The notes under the pieces: model-generated
What the model was told of the DNA's origin: nothing
What the model saw: the letters and a program-made list of their open reading frames with translations, nothing else
The model's database searches: none
Translations under genes and position numbers: made by a program
Assembly: GCF_030052815.1 (NCBI RefSeq)
Contig: NC_079510.1
Span: forward strand, 38,844,853-38,908,852
DNA length: 64,000 nucleotides
Direction of reading: 5' to 3'
DNA from: Hevea brasiliensis
Lineage: Eukaryota > Streptophyta > Magnoliopsida > Malpighiales > Euphorbiaceae
Shown here: in pieces, positions 36,801 through 46,938 of the stretch
How positions within the stretch are numbered: the first letter of the stretch is position 1
How the letters are laid out: the number at the start of each line of letters is the position of its first letter

Positions 36801-39800
36801 TTAATATGTACAAATTATTACAAACTTTAAAGTTTTCATAATATTATAAAATATAGGGCCAAATTTCAAAATACAACAGAATGACAAAACACAAGAATCC
36901 CTAAGTCCTACCATGTATGTAATGCAGTGCAGATGACTCTGGACTCCTGTGCAGATCTGATCTCTCATCCGGTCGTAGGTCGGCTGGGCTCCACAGTAGT
37001 GTCTCCAATACCTACACATAGCAAAAGCAACGCATTAAACAATTCTGCTTAGTGGTACCAATCATAAAAGAAATACACTAAAATAGAATAATTTAATCAT
37101 TTATGAATTTATGGTGTCAATATTCTTTGCAGTCTAATAATTCAATAATCTTTACTAAGATTTTTCTTTTATTGCCGTTTATACTTTTATTTGCTAATAT
37201 TTTATTTTTACTTAATTTAGTTGTATTGTATGTCACTACACTTAATTTAGCTGGTTGAATTTAATAATACTTAAATTAACTGCCCGTGTAGCCTATACAC
37301 TAACCAGACTGGATAAACGGTTAAAATAGCACTCGGTACCTAGTACCTCTGGCCGTCACACCATCGATCACAAAGTATCTCCTGATATGCAAACAGTGTG
37401 GCTAAGAAGCCATATAATCAATCAGGCAATAAGCCGAGTATAATAACACAATCTGTATAACCATAGGCTATTAAAATCCGTATAGCCGTAGGCTATTAAA
37501 ATCACAGTGTGGCATAATAAGCCATAAAACACAATATGGCGTGAAGCCATTTACAGTACAGCTGTTAGAACCCTATTGACATGCCAACCTATTCAAACTA
37601 GTCAACTAGGCAATACTAGGACATTTACAAGCTTAAATATTTAATTCTTTATTCTTAGGGTTTATAAGTCATTATGCCTTTTACTGGTCAACAAAAATGT
37701 TGACCCTTTTTATACATCATGGATAGGTTGATTCTAATATCAACATGTCACAATTTATATTTCAATATGATGCCAATATAGTACAATTTACAATTCTCAC
37801 AAGTTGACATTTATTGCCAATTTATTTCTAGGCATTATTGTATAGTATTGTCAATTTTCAGTTTTGATATATTAGATTGATCTACCTAAATGTCCTATTT
37901 TCATTGGTTTTTAGCTTCTGGTCAAAGAAGCAAATTTGTAGCTCTATGTCTTATTGAACTTTTGGCACTGATTTCAGGTTATTCTGAGTTGTATAGACCA
38001 AGATATGGTCAATTAACTAAAACTGGACAGATTGCATTTTTTATGCAAAGTTAGGTCATTTTTAGGTCAAATTCAATTCTGGCATATTTAGTACCCTAAT
38101 TTGGGCAAGCAATTTGACTTGGTTCTGGTCATTTGTGGGCTTTGTGTCTTCATAAGAGTTATAGCTCTATGTCTAAGCTTTCCATTGATATAAATTTCAG
38201 GTCATTTGGACCAGTTTTGAGTGAGTTATAGCCAATTGAATGACTACTATTTATATGGTCAAATTCTAGGTTTGCAAAGTTGCAATTTCGGATTAGGTCA
38301 ATTTTATGGTCAGTTTTCGGACAAAATTTTAGAAATATTTCTACATAAAAGTTGGCCTATTTTATGTCTAGTTTTACCTTCAATTGGCCTCATACCAATT
38401 GGGATCACAAATTTGCATTTATGGCTCAAATTAGCTACTGCCATCAATAAACACAACCTACACATAAAAGTGCACTTCCAATTGGCAACTCTCCTCCTCC
38501 CAATACTACAATACTGCATTCATGACACTTCTATATCATTCATAACAACTAAATTATGTCAATTTGGGCAGAATACACAAGTGCTCATTGGACATTATAC
38601 AACCCTAATTCACAATGTTAAATTCAACATAACAAATACACATGAATCACTTAATTTTTTGCATACAATTCCACTATCACTTCACATACACTGCCCTTAA
38701 ATCATCAATGCCATAATTCATCAATTAAATTCAATAAATTAAGCACTAATCCATACTACTCAAGGCTTCCAAAAATGGCAGTTTGCCAAAGCTTTCACAA
38801 TTGCTTTCCAAATCCCTAAATTCAATTGTTCAATCACCATACATGGGAATTAAGTTGTTAACACTTCAATTTAACTCAATCAACCCTAATTCCCACCAAT
38901 TATATGTAAGAAAAACTCAAGTAACTTGAGCTTCCATGGCTGCCGAAGATAGCACAACTCAATAACTCATCAATTCCATAACTTTTTTATCACCAATCAA
39001 CTCACTTCAACCTAATATTCAAGTTTACTAAAGAATGGGAGGAAAATTGGACACTTACTCTTGAGAGCTTTCCCCAAACCTCACTAAATCCTTCCTTTCT
39101 TACTCTCAAAAGCTTCCTCAAGTTGAGTGTGCAAGCTTTAATAAAGAAACTTAGTAGAAACAATGGCTAAATATGGAGTGCATAGAGCATTCTTCAATTT
39201 CAGCTATGGAGGTTGCAATGGTGTTTGTCTCAACTGGTTTGTTTTCAAGGTTGAAGATGAACATTTCTATCCCAAATTGGCTTATATATGTGTCCCAAAA
39301 TCTGAGTTAGTGGAGCACTAACCATAAATTAATGATTTAATTACTTAAAGTTTTATAATTTGCACATTTACCTCATTTCTTTCACTATTTATATAATGTA
39401 CAACATTTTTATTTTTTATGACATTTTCAAAGTGTAATACCACTTATTTTTAATGGATATTGAGGTCAAAAGGAAACTTTAGATGTCAAATGACTAAAAT
39501 GCCCTTCTTCGGGTTGTATTCCCGATTTTTGATAACACCGATTTTTGTCAGTTTCTTGATTTTTCATTTTTCTTTGTACTAATTCATTAATTTTCTTTGA
39601 TATTTCTAATGTCAATAACACCTTTATAGGTCTTTAATTATGTCTCAAAAATTATTTTTGAGGGCTCCTCGCGATCCTGTAGTCGGCAATTGCCTCCGCC
39701 GTAACTTCCCGGTGCGGTCACCCATTGCTACGGTGCTGGCTCGTTTAACTTAGTTTCATTTTCTCTCTTTTAATTTTCCTTAATTTTTCTTGTATTTTCT

Positions 39801-39984
39801 TTTTATTTATTTCATCAATTTATTTTTGTTCACTATCACCGAAGTGTAGTTCCAGACATTTCTAACTGTCTGTATTTTGGCTATCCACATTCTGACTGTC
39901 TATACTTTGGCTATTTGTCCCGACAACCTCAATCATCGGAACAGTATAATGTACAGACTACGTAAGTAAGGATGTTACATTTTA

Positions 39985-40325
39985 CCTTTAACTTTTAAAA
40001 TTAAAAAGTGTAAACTACTGAGTGAGGATTCGGATTTGATAATTAACATACAGTGATTGAATTTGAATTTTGGATAATTTATAATTAAGCAAATATAAAA
40101 AAATCTACAAATTAATTTCCAATTTACTTTTAGTAATAATTTAATTCTTAAATTTTGAAGTCCATTGGTAAATTAGTATCTACTGTAACTTTTTTTAATT
40201 TAAAATAGTTTAATTTGTAAAATTTTATTTTATTAGCAAAATAGTTACTATATTTATATTTTAATTTATGTAATTGTTTATTTTATATTTAAATAATTAT
40301 ATAAAATTATTTTGTAAATAATTAC
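39985..40325. other. AT-rich spacer and left arm of an inverted repeat split by element D
   Basis: Bases 40105-40325 are an imperfect reverse complement of 49490-49711 (both arms begin CTACAAATTA at their outer ends; TTAATTTAAAATA and TTTTATTAGCAAAATAGTT-like words match). Bases 39999-40080 resemble 55826-55900, another dispersed repeat. No gene is seen. Confidence 0.5.
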
Positions 40326-40726
40326 TGTCGCAAGGGATTTTGCGGTCGCCTGAACGAACCCTCACTGAAGTGGGAAAGAGTGAGGAGTCGCCACCTTAGT
40401 TTTGAGGGAAACTAAAGAAAACCATTTGTGAAAATAGATTGAAATGAAACCACTTCAAGACAGAGATTCTAGGTTCGGGGTCCGTAAATGGGTGGAGAAT
40501 GTGTTAGGCACCCCACCTCGTCCCTTAATAAGGGTAAGTAGATTTAATTTTGCATTAGTTAGGAGGGCTTGAATGGACATGTTAATCCTTTTGACTAAAG
40601 GAACATTTGATTTTTCACTAAATTTGGATCACCCAGATACATAAGTAAATGAGACAACCTTAGTGAGTTACTGTTGTATGTTAATTTTATTTGAAAGGAA
40701 TATTTTATTAAAATTTAATTTAAGAA

Positions 40727-41105
40727 TCGGATAAGAACTCTTCTCCGAACTCTTTAATATTTGTTAAAATTCTGAGTTGAGACCGGATAAGAACTCTCCT
40801 CCGATCTCTTTTAAATCATTAAAAATTTTGAGTTGAGACCGGATAAGAACTCTCCTCCGATCTCTATTTAATGTTTATTAAAATTTTGAGTTGAGACCGG
40901 ATAAGAACTCTCCTCCGATCTTCATTTAATGTTTATTAAAATTTTGAGTTGAGACCGGATAAGAACTCTCCTCCGATCTCTATTTGATATTTATTAAAAT
41001 TTTGAGTTGAGACCGGATAAGAACTCTCCTCCGATCTCTATTTGATATTTATTAAAAATTTGAGTTGAGACCGGATAGGAACTCTCCTCCGATCTCTTTT
41101 AGATT
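40727..41105 (+). repeat. Tandem array, about 7 units of about 60 bp, in element D
   Basis: Each unit contains GACCGGATAAGAACTCTCC followed by TCCGATCTC and an AT-rich spacer (ATTAAAATTTTGAGTTGA). The first unit is diverged and the middle ones are almost identical. Units carry CCGATCTC, the dispersed motif of element D. Confidence 0.9.
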
Positions 41106-42906
41106 AACAGGAGCCTGAAAGGGACTTTTCCGATCTCCTGAATTTTAATTTCAGCTACATGTCATAAGAGCCTAAAGCTAAGGATTCTGGCATTCAAAGA
41201 TACTGGGGATAAGGCTTCTTGATACCTTGTGACTAAACGGGGAATACTAGACTTGATTTACCGACCTTCCATGTAGTCACCTTACCAATACCTATTAATG
41301 TCCGATCTATTCTGTTTTGTTTACTTTGGTTTTATTCCACTTTATGGCATTTTGCCGAATTGCCGTTTATGTCAGCCTAATAGTTTGGCTATTTTCCTGA
41401 AGTGTTATTCAGGCTCTCTCTTTTAAAAGAGACCCTTAAGTTGCAGTTACCTACGTTTTACCCAACCACTTACACGCTACTAGGAGCTAGAAAACTTGCA
41501 TTCAGAAATGACGAAGATTAATAAAATGATGGACTGATCACTAAAGAGATAACTCGAGAGTAACATTCTTTGGGGTTCTTTTGCACAAAATGAACTTGGA
41601 GAAAATCGCATACGTAAGAAGAACAAAGAAAGTGCGAAAAGTAAACGTAAACACTTAACAAAACAGCAATATGAGCTCTTACCTGTAAGGAGCCAAATCT
41701 ATTGAAATAACTACGGTGTGACAAATAGTGATAAGACAGCGGACTGATTAGCCTGAGGGCTGATGTTCGTCGTGAACTGAAGGGTGCTTAGCTAAAATGC
41801 AATCAGATTAAGATAAAAACCGAGCGGAATGAAGTTGAGCTTGGACAATGGGAATGAAAACAGAGATGATAAAGGGCTGAAAGTGAGAGTGTGACCAGAT
41901 AATGAACAAACTGAAAATGTAGAGTTCCAGTATTCAGAATCCTTTTCAAGAAAACACTTCAGAAAACTAGTTTCAAAAGTCTTTCTAATCAACGCTTCTA
42001 AGTAGCAGAGTAACAAACTGAATGAAGTTTCAGAGTTCTTCCGCTATAATAACTACCTCTCTTTTTTTGCCCGTCCCTCGAACAGTTTTTCATGCAGGTA
42101 TTTATAGGAATCGGGTGCTCCCCATGAAGGGTCAGGATTTATTTTGAGGGAGATGGAGGGTCAAGATTTCGAAGGACATGATCGGATATTCAGGAATTAA
42201 AGAGAATCAAAATGAATGGCTGAGATCACTCTTCAGAATATTTGTCCTTTTCTTCTTTCAATCTGACGGTCCCAAATCTTCTTGTCTGAGGCGATCCGAG
42301 GGCCGGGAGTGAAAGGCGCTGGTCTTGTCGTCTTCTTTTTTGATCCAAGGGCTCCGAGCTTGTCCTTACAAGTAAGATCAACGGTGGAGATTGGGATGTA
42401 CAGGACTGTCATGACATACCCTGGCACCTGTCAGCATTGCGGGCGATTCTTAGGCGTGCAGTGGAGATCTCGTCTGCCACGCTTTAACTACCTCGGCTCT
42501 GATTCTGATGACGGTTATTTGGGATTTGTCTTATTCTTTTTGCCTTCCGATCCCTCCCACGCTCCTATTCCGATCTCTCATCCTGATCTCCCATCTTTCG
42601 ATCTCTATTATTCCGATCCCTAGAGATCGCCCAAATGATGTAATCCGATCTTTTGGAAATAAAAGTCAATTATCATCTTATTATTATTGCATTGATTATT
42701 TTCCGATCTCTGATGTGTTTATCCGATCTGGTTCCTAACTGAACAACCCTTAACTGATCTGCAATTCGAAACATTTATCTAAATATGCCGATCTCTAATT
42801 AGCCGTTCTCTTTATGGAATTTGGAGTGTTTGAGAGACGTGTCAGAACAGCTGGCGAATCCCGATGCATTGCCTGGGACATCGTGAGCATTAAATGCTCG
42901 GACGAG

Positions 42907-42914
42907 TATAAATA
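42907..42914 (+). promoter_or_regulatory. TATA box of the element D gene
   Basis: TATAAATA, followed about 30 bp later by CTCACTTATG, a plausible start region. A likely 5' UTR intron begins GTAAGG at 43021. Confidence 0.6.
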
Positions 42915-44078
42915 GGGTTAGGGGTTAGCCAGTTTCTCACTTATGCCATTTTCTGTCTCTCACAAGCAATTCCAAAACTCTCCCGATTTTTCAAGCTCTT
43001 CCGACTCCGTTCAAGCTCCGGTAAGGGTTTTAATCCTTCTTTTAGCTTTAAGTTCTTTGTTTTCCTTAAAAATGAGTGGCGCCGAAGGTCAGAGAGCGGC
43101 AAGCTCACCTTCCATTCAGTTCTCGTGGTCGTCTGATGAAGAAGAGGTGGTCGGGCGGAGCGCACAACCCGAACCTCCTAGGGTCTCCGTTCCAGCTTGG
43201 GGGCGGATCGCACCATCAAGGCATGCACCTACTTCAGGGAGGGAGAATCTTCCTATGGACGAGCTGCCATCGATTTTGCAAGAATCCGATCTGCAATCGT
43301 TTAGCCAGGAGTACAACATTGAGCCCGATTCATATGAACTTATCCGGTGTCACGGCGATCACCGAGCTGATCACTCCTTTGAAGAGAATGACATGGTTAT
43401 GGTATACGAGGAACAGTTAAAGGCAGGTCTTCGGTTCCCTCTGGACGACTTCTTCAAGGAGGTCCTAAAATTTCACCGAGTGTGCATTGCCCAAATTCAT
43501 CCTAACTCATGGCGGATCTTGGTAGCCTTCCGAGGCCTGTGCCGAGCTAAGGGAATCAGACCTACGGCTAAGGTGTTCGCCGAACTGCACAGGCTAACTC
43601 ACCGAAAGGACTGTAACGACCTCACCATAGGTAGTCCGTACATTTTACTGTTCCGACGATTAATGTCTGTTCGGACAGTTAGGATGTCTGGAACTACACT
43701 TAAGCTATAGTGAGGAGGCATAAATTAATGAAATAAATATTAAAAAAAAATATAGGAAAAATTTTGAGAAATAAAATAAAATTTAAAGAAGTTATTAATT
43801 GGTATAAAATAAAAATAACCCGATGAGCACCATGAAAGGCATTTTGGTCATTTTACCCCTAGAGGTGAATTTTGACTTAAATGTCAAATTAAAATTTGGA
43901 AATAGAATAATTAACATAAATTAATTTTATGAATTTGAATTTGGAAAATGGAAAGAGCAAGAAAAGAAAAGGAAAGAAAAGAAAAGAAAGGAAAATAAAA
44001 AGACTTATGGCATTTAAAGAAAAGAAAAATAAGCTTATGAAAATTTAAAACAAAATTAAGTACAATAAAAAAAATAAA

Positions 44079-44086
44079 TATATAAA
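44079..44086 (+). promoter_or_regulatory. TATA box in solo LTR C2
   Basis: TATATAAA, followed by a CT-rich stretch (44108-44180) like many plant 5' UTRs. It probably marks the U3/R border; activity unknown. Confidence 0.45.
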
Positions 44087-44900
44087 GCACAAGAGACAAA
44101 ACCCACCTACTTTTCTCTCTATCTTCTTCCCCACTCTCCCTCTCTCTTGCCGTCCACCCTTGTGCTCCCTCTCCACCATTTTTGTCAAGCTTTCAAGCTT
44201 GATTTTCCAAGCTTCCACACACCAAAACTTATAGCTTCCTTTACAAAAAATACTCCCTACACCCTAAGGAAGCTTTAGATACCCATTTGAAGAAGAGAAA
44301 TTGAAGTTTGGCAAGACACCCAAAAAGGTTAGTGCACTAATCCCTCTTCTTCTCTTTATTAAACATGAAAAGCATGTTTAGCTAAGCATAAATACCATTA
44401 AAACAAAAAGAAAATCTAGAGGAAAGAACCCTTGAATTTTTGGCAGCCATGGAACTTGAAATTTATTGCTTTTAAGTGATGAAAAATGGTTCTATGAGAA
44501 TGTGTAATTAGTTGAAATGTTTGGGTGTTTGATTGTGTAGTGTTTGTGTAAATTTGAAACTTTGAAAACTAGGGTTTGTGTAAATGTTGAGGACTTTGTG
44601 TAAAATGTTGAAATTGATCTATTGGGATGAGATTGTTGCTTATAGAAGTGTATTGCATGCAAATTGAAGTAAGGAAGTTGGAGGAGATTGAGTTTTGGAA
44701 GTGTCAATTTTCTGCAGGTTGTGTTTGTTGAGGGCAGTGTACATTTTAGGCCATAAATAAAATTGTGTGACCCCAATTGGTATGAGGCCAATTGGAGGTG
44801 AAACTAGACCCAAAATAGCCCATTTTCCATGAAGAAACCATGCCCAAATTATGTCCAAAACTTGACCTAAATACTGCCCAAATTCGGATTTCCCTGCAAC

Positions 44901-46060
44901 CCAACCCAGAAAATGACCAAATGAACAGTACGTGTTCATTTGGTCATAACTCTCTCTATACTGGTCCAAATGACCTAAAATTTTAACCATGGAAAGTTTA
45001 GACATAGGGCTACACTTTTCATGAGGACCACTTAACCCAGTTTTGCCTTTAACCAATTCAAATTGTTAGCACAAGTTGGGTCACTGAAACTGCCAACCCA
45101 GAAAATGACCAAATGAACAGTACGTGTTCATTTGGTCATAACTCTCTCTATACTGGTCCAAATGACCTAAAATTTTAACCATGGAAATTTTAGACATAGG
45201 GCTACACTTTTCATGAAGACCACTTAACCCAGTTTTGCCTTTAACCAATTCAAATTGTTAGCACAAGTTGGGTCACTGAAATTGCCAACCCAGAAAATGA
45301 CCAAATGAACAGTACGTGTTCATTTGGTCATAACTATCTCTATACTGGTCCAACTGACCTAAAATTTTAACCATGGAAAGTTTAGACATAGGGCTACACT
45401 TTTCATGAGGACCACTTAACCCAGTTTTGCCTTTAACCAATTCAAATTGTTAGCACAAGTTGGGTCACTGAAACTGCCAACCCAGAAAATGACCAAATGA
45501 ACAGTACGTGTTCATTTGGTCATAACTCTCTATACTGGTCCAAATGACCTAAAATTTTAACCATGGAAAGTTTAGACATAGGGCTACACTTTTCATGAAG
45601 ACCACTTAACCCAGTTTTGCCTTTAACCAATTCAAATTGTTAGCACAAGTTGGGTCACTGAAACTGCCAACCCAGAAAATGACCAAATGAACAGTACGTG
45701 TTCATTTGGTCATAACTCTCTCTATACTGGTCCAAATAACCTAAAATTTTAACCATGGAAAGTTTAGACATAGGGCTACACTTTTCATGAGGACCACTTA
45801 ACCCAGTTTTGCCTTTAACCAATTCAAATTGTTAGCACAAGTTGGGTCACTGAAACTGCCAACCCAGAAAATGACCAAATGAACAGTACGTGTTCATTTG
45901 GTCATAACTCTCTCTATACTGGTCCAAATGACCTAAAATTTTAACCATGGAAATTTTAGACATAGGGCTACACTTTTCATGAAGACCACTTAACCCAGTT
46001 TTGCCTTTAACCAATTCAAATTGTTAGCACAAATTGGGTCACTGAAACTGCCAACCCAGA
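44901..46060 (+). repeat. Six tandem 190-192 bp repeats inside solo LTR C2
   Basis: Units start at about 44911, 45103, 45295, 45487, 45677 and 45869 and are nearly identical. Each has an inverted repeat with 13-bp arms (GACCAAATGAACA and its complement around GTACG), then CATAACTCTCTCTATACTGG and AACCATGGAAAGTTTAGACA. C1 and the A, B and E LTRs have only diverged versions of this monomer, so the array expanded in this lineage. Confidence 0.95.
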
Positions 46061-46901
46061 AAATGTTCCAAAATACTATTCCTTTGGTATTTTGACCATA
46101 ACTTGAGTTCTATAACCCCAAATTCAGTGATTCAATAACTGAAATTCAAGTTTAAACATAGAGGAGCAATTGTTATGAAGGAAGTGTGACTAAATAGACA
46201 TCCTAACCTAGTCAAATTCCTAGATAAATATAACACATCAACATGAACCTAAAGAGAGGTTCATGGGAAAAATGCTATCTATGAAAATTAAAATCCTCAT
46301 AAGGATAATTAAATATTAAAAATGATATGAATATGTAAATTGGGACTAATTTCCCATTAATATGAAATTAATAGTACTAATGAACAGTACTAGAAAATAG
46401 TAACAATAAATAGTGCTAAATTAATTAAAAATGTTTAATTGCCCATAGTATACCTAGACTTATTTATTTAGTTGGATAAATTGGTATACCAATTAGGGAC
46501 TACAGATAGCAGTACTGCCTACCGAGAAAATCATGAACTGACAATATATGTCTGGTATGATTGTTCTACAGGCTATATGCCTACTTTATTTCTGGCTTTA
46601 CAAGCTGCGACAATGCCTCTCGTGCGACAACCGCCTCGTGCACGACGATGATATCTTTGGATAGACATATGGTGTCTAACCAAGATACACCCACATCCAG
46701 CTTTTATAATTTGTTATAGGTTTTCTTGGGCAAAAAAAAATAAATAAATAATTAAGACTTAAAATACAATAAGTAATCATAAAAGATCCCAATAATGTTA
46801 ATTATTTCCAAAGAGCAATAAAAATGTAAAATACCCATAAATTATGAGTTGCATATATTATTTCAAATTATTAAATTATTGTTATTATAAATTATGCACC
46901 A

Positions 46902-46938
46902 CTAAGCGTTATGCTTAGCGCGTTGGTTTTCCATCGCG
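46902..46938 (+). other. Double hairpin in solo LTR C2 with changed stems
   Basis: CTAAGC/GCTTAG (46902-46918) is followed by CGCGTTGG/CCATCGCG (46919-46938, one mismatch) around TTTT. The position equals the hairpins of A, B and E, and the flanking words GCACCACT and GTAGGTA are shared, but the stem bases differ on both sides. Confidence 0.6.

Larger units (their letters stand above)
22682..39979 (-). mobile_element. Solo LTR C1 (about 3.57 kb), split by element B
   Basis: The first bases of the LTR lie at 22682-22687 and the rest at 36410-39979. The start TGTAAC/ACTCCTCACCCGTCTACAG matches the far end of C2 (47524 backwards), and the end GGATGTTACA matches the start of C2 (43612). The flanks are TTTTA (22677-22681) and TTTTA (39980-39984), a perfect duplication. 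No internal domain exists, so this is a solo LTR formed by LTR-LTR recombination. The 38221-38700 open frame inside it is not considered a gene. Confidence 0.85.

Noticed and set aside
38221..38700. 159-residue open frame in solo LTR C1
   Set aside because: Lies in LTR sequence, is not kept open in C2 and has no domain.
40727..41105. Regular 60-bp repeats that look like a CRISPR array
   Set aside because: The spacers are also repeated, the DNA is plant nuclear, and the repeats lie inside element D; it is a minisatellite-like array.
42233..42738. Overlapping open frames of 64-113 residues in the left arm of element D
   Set aside because: Upstream of the TATA box, no domain, and composition is driven by repeated CCGATCT words.
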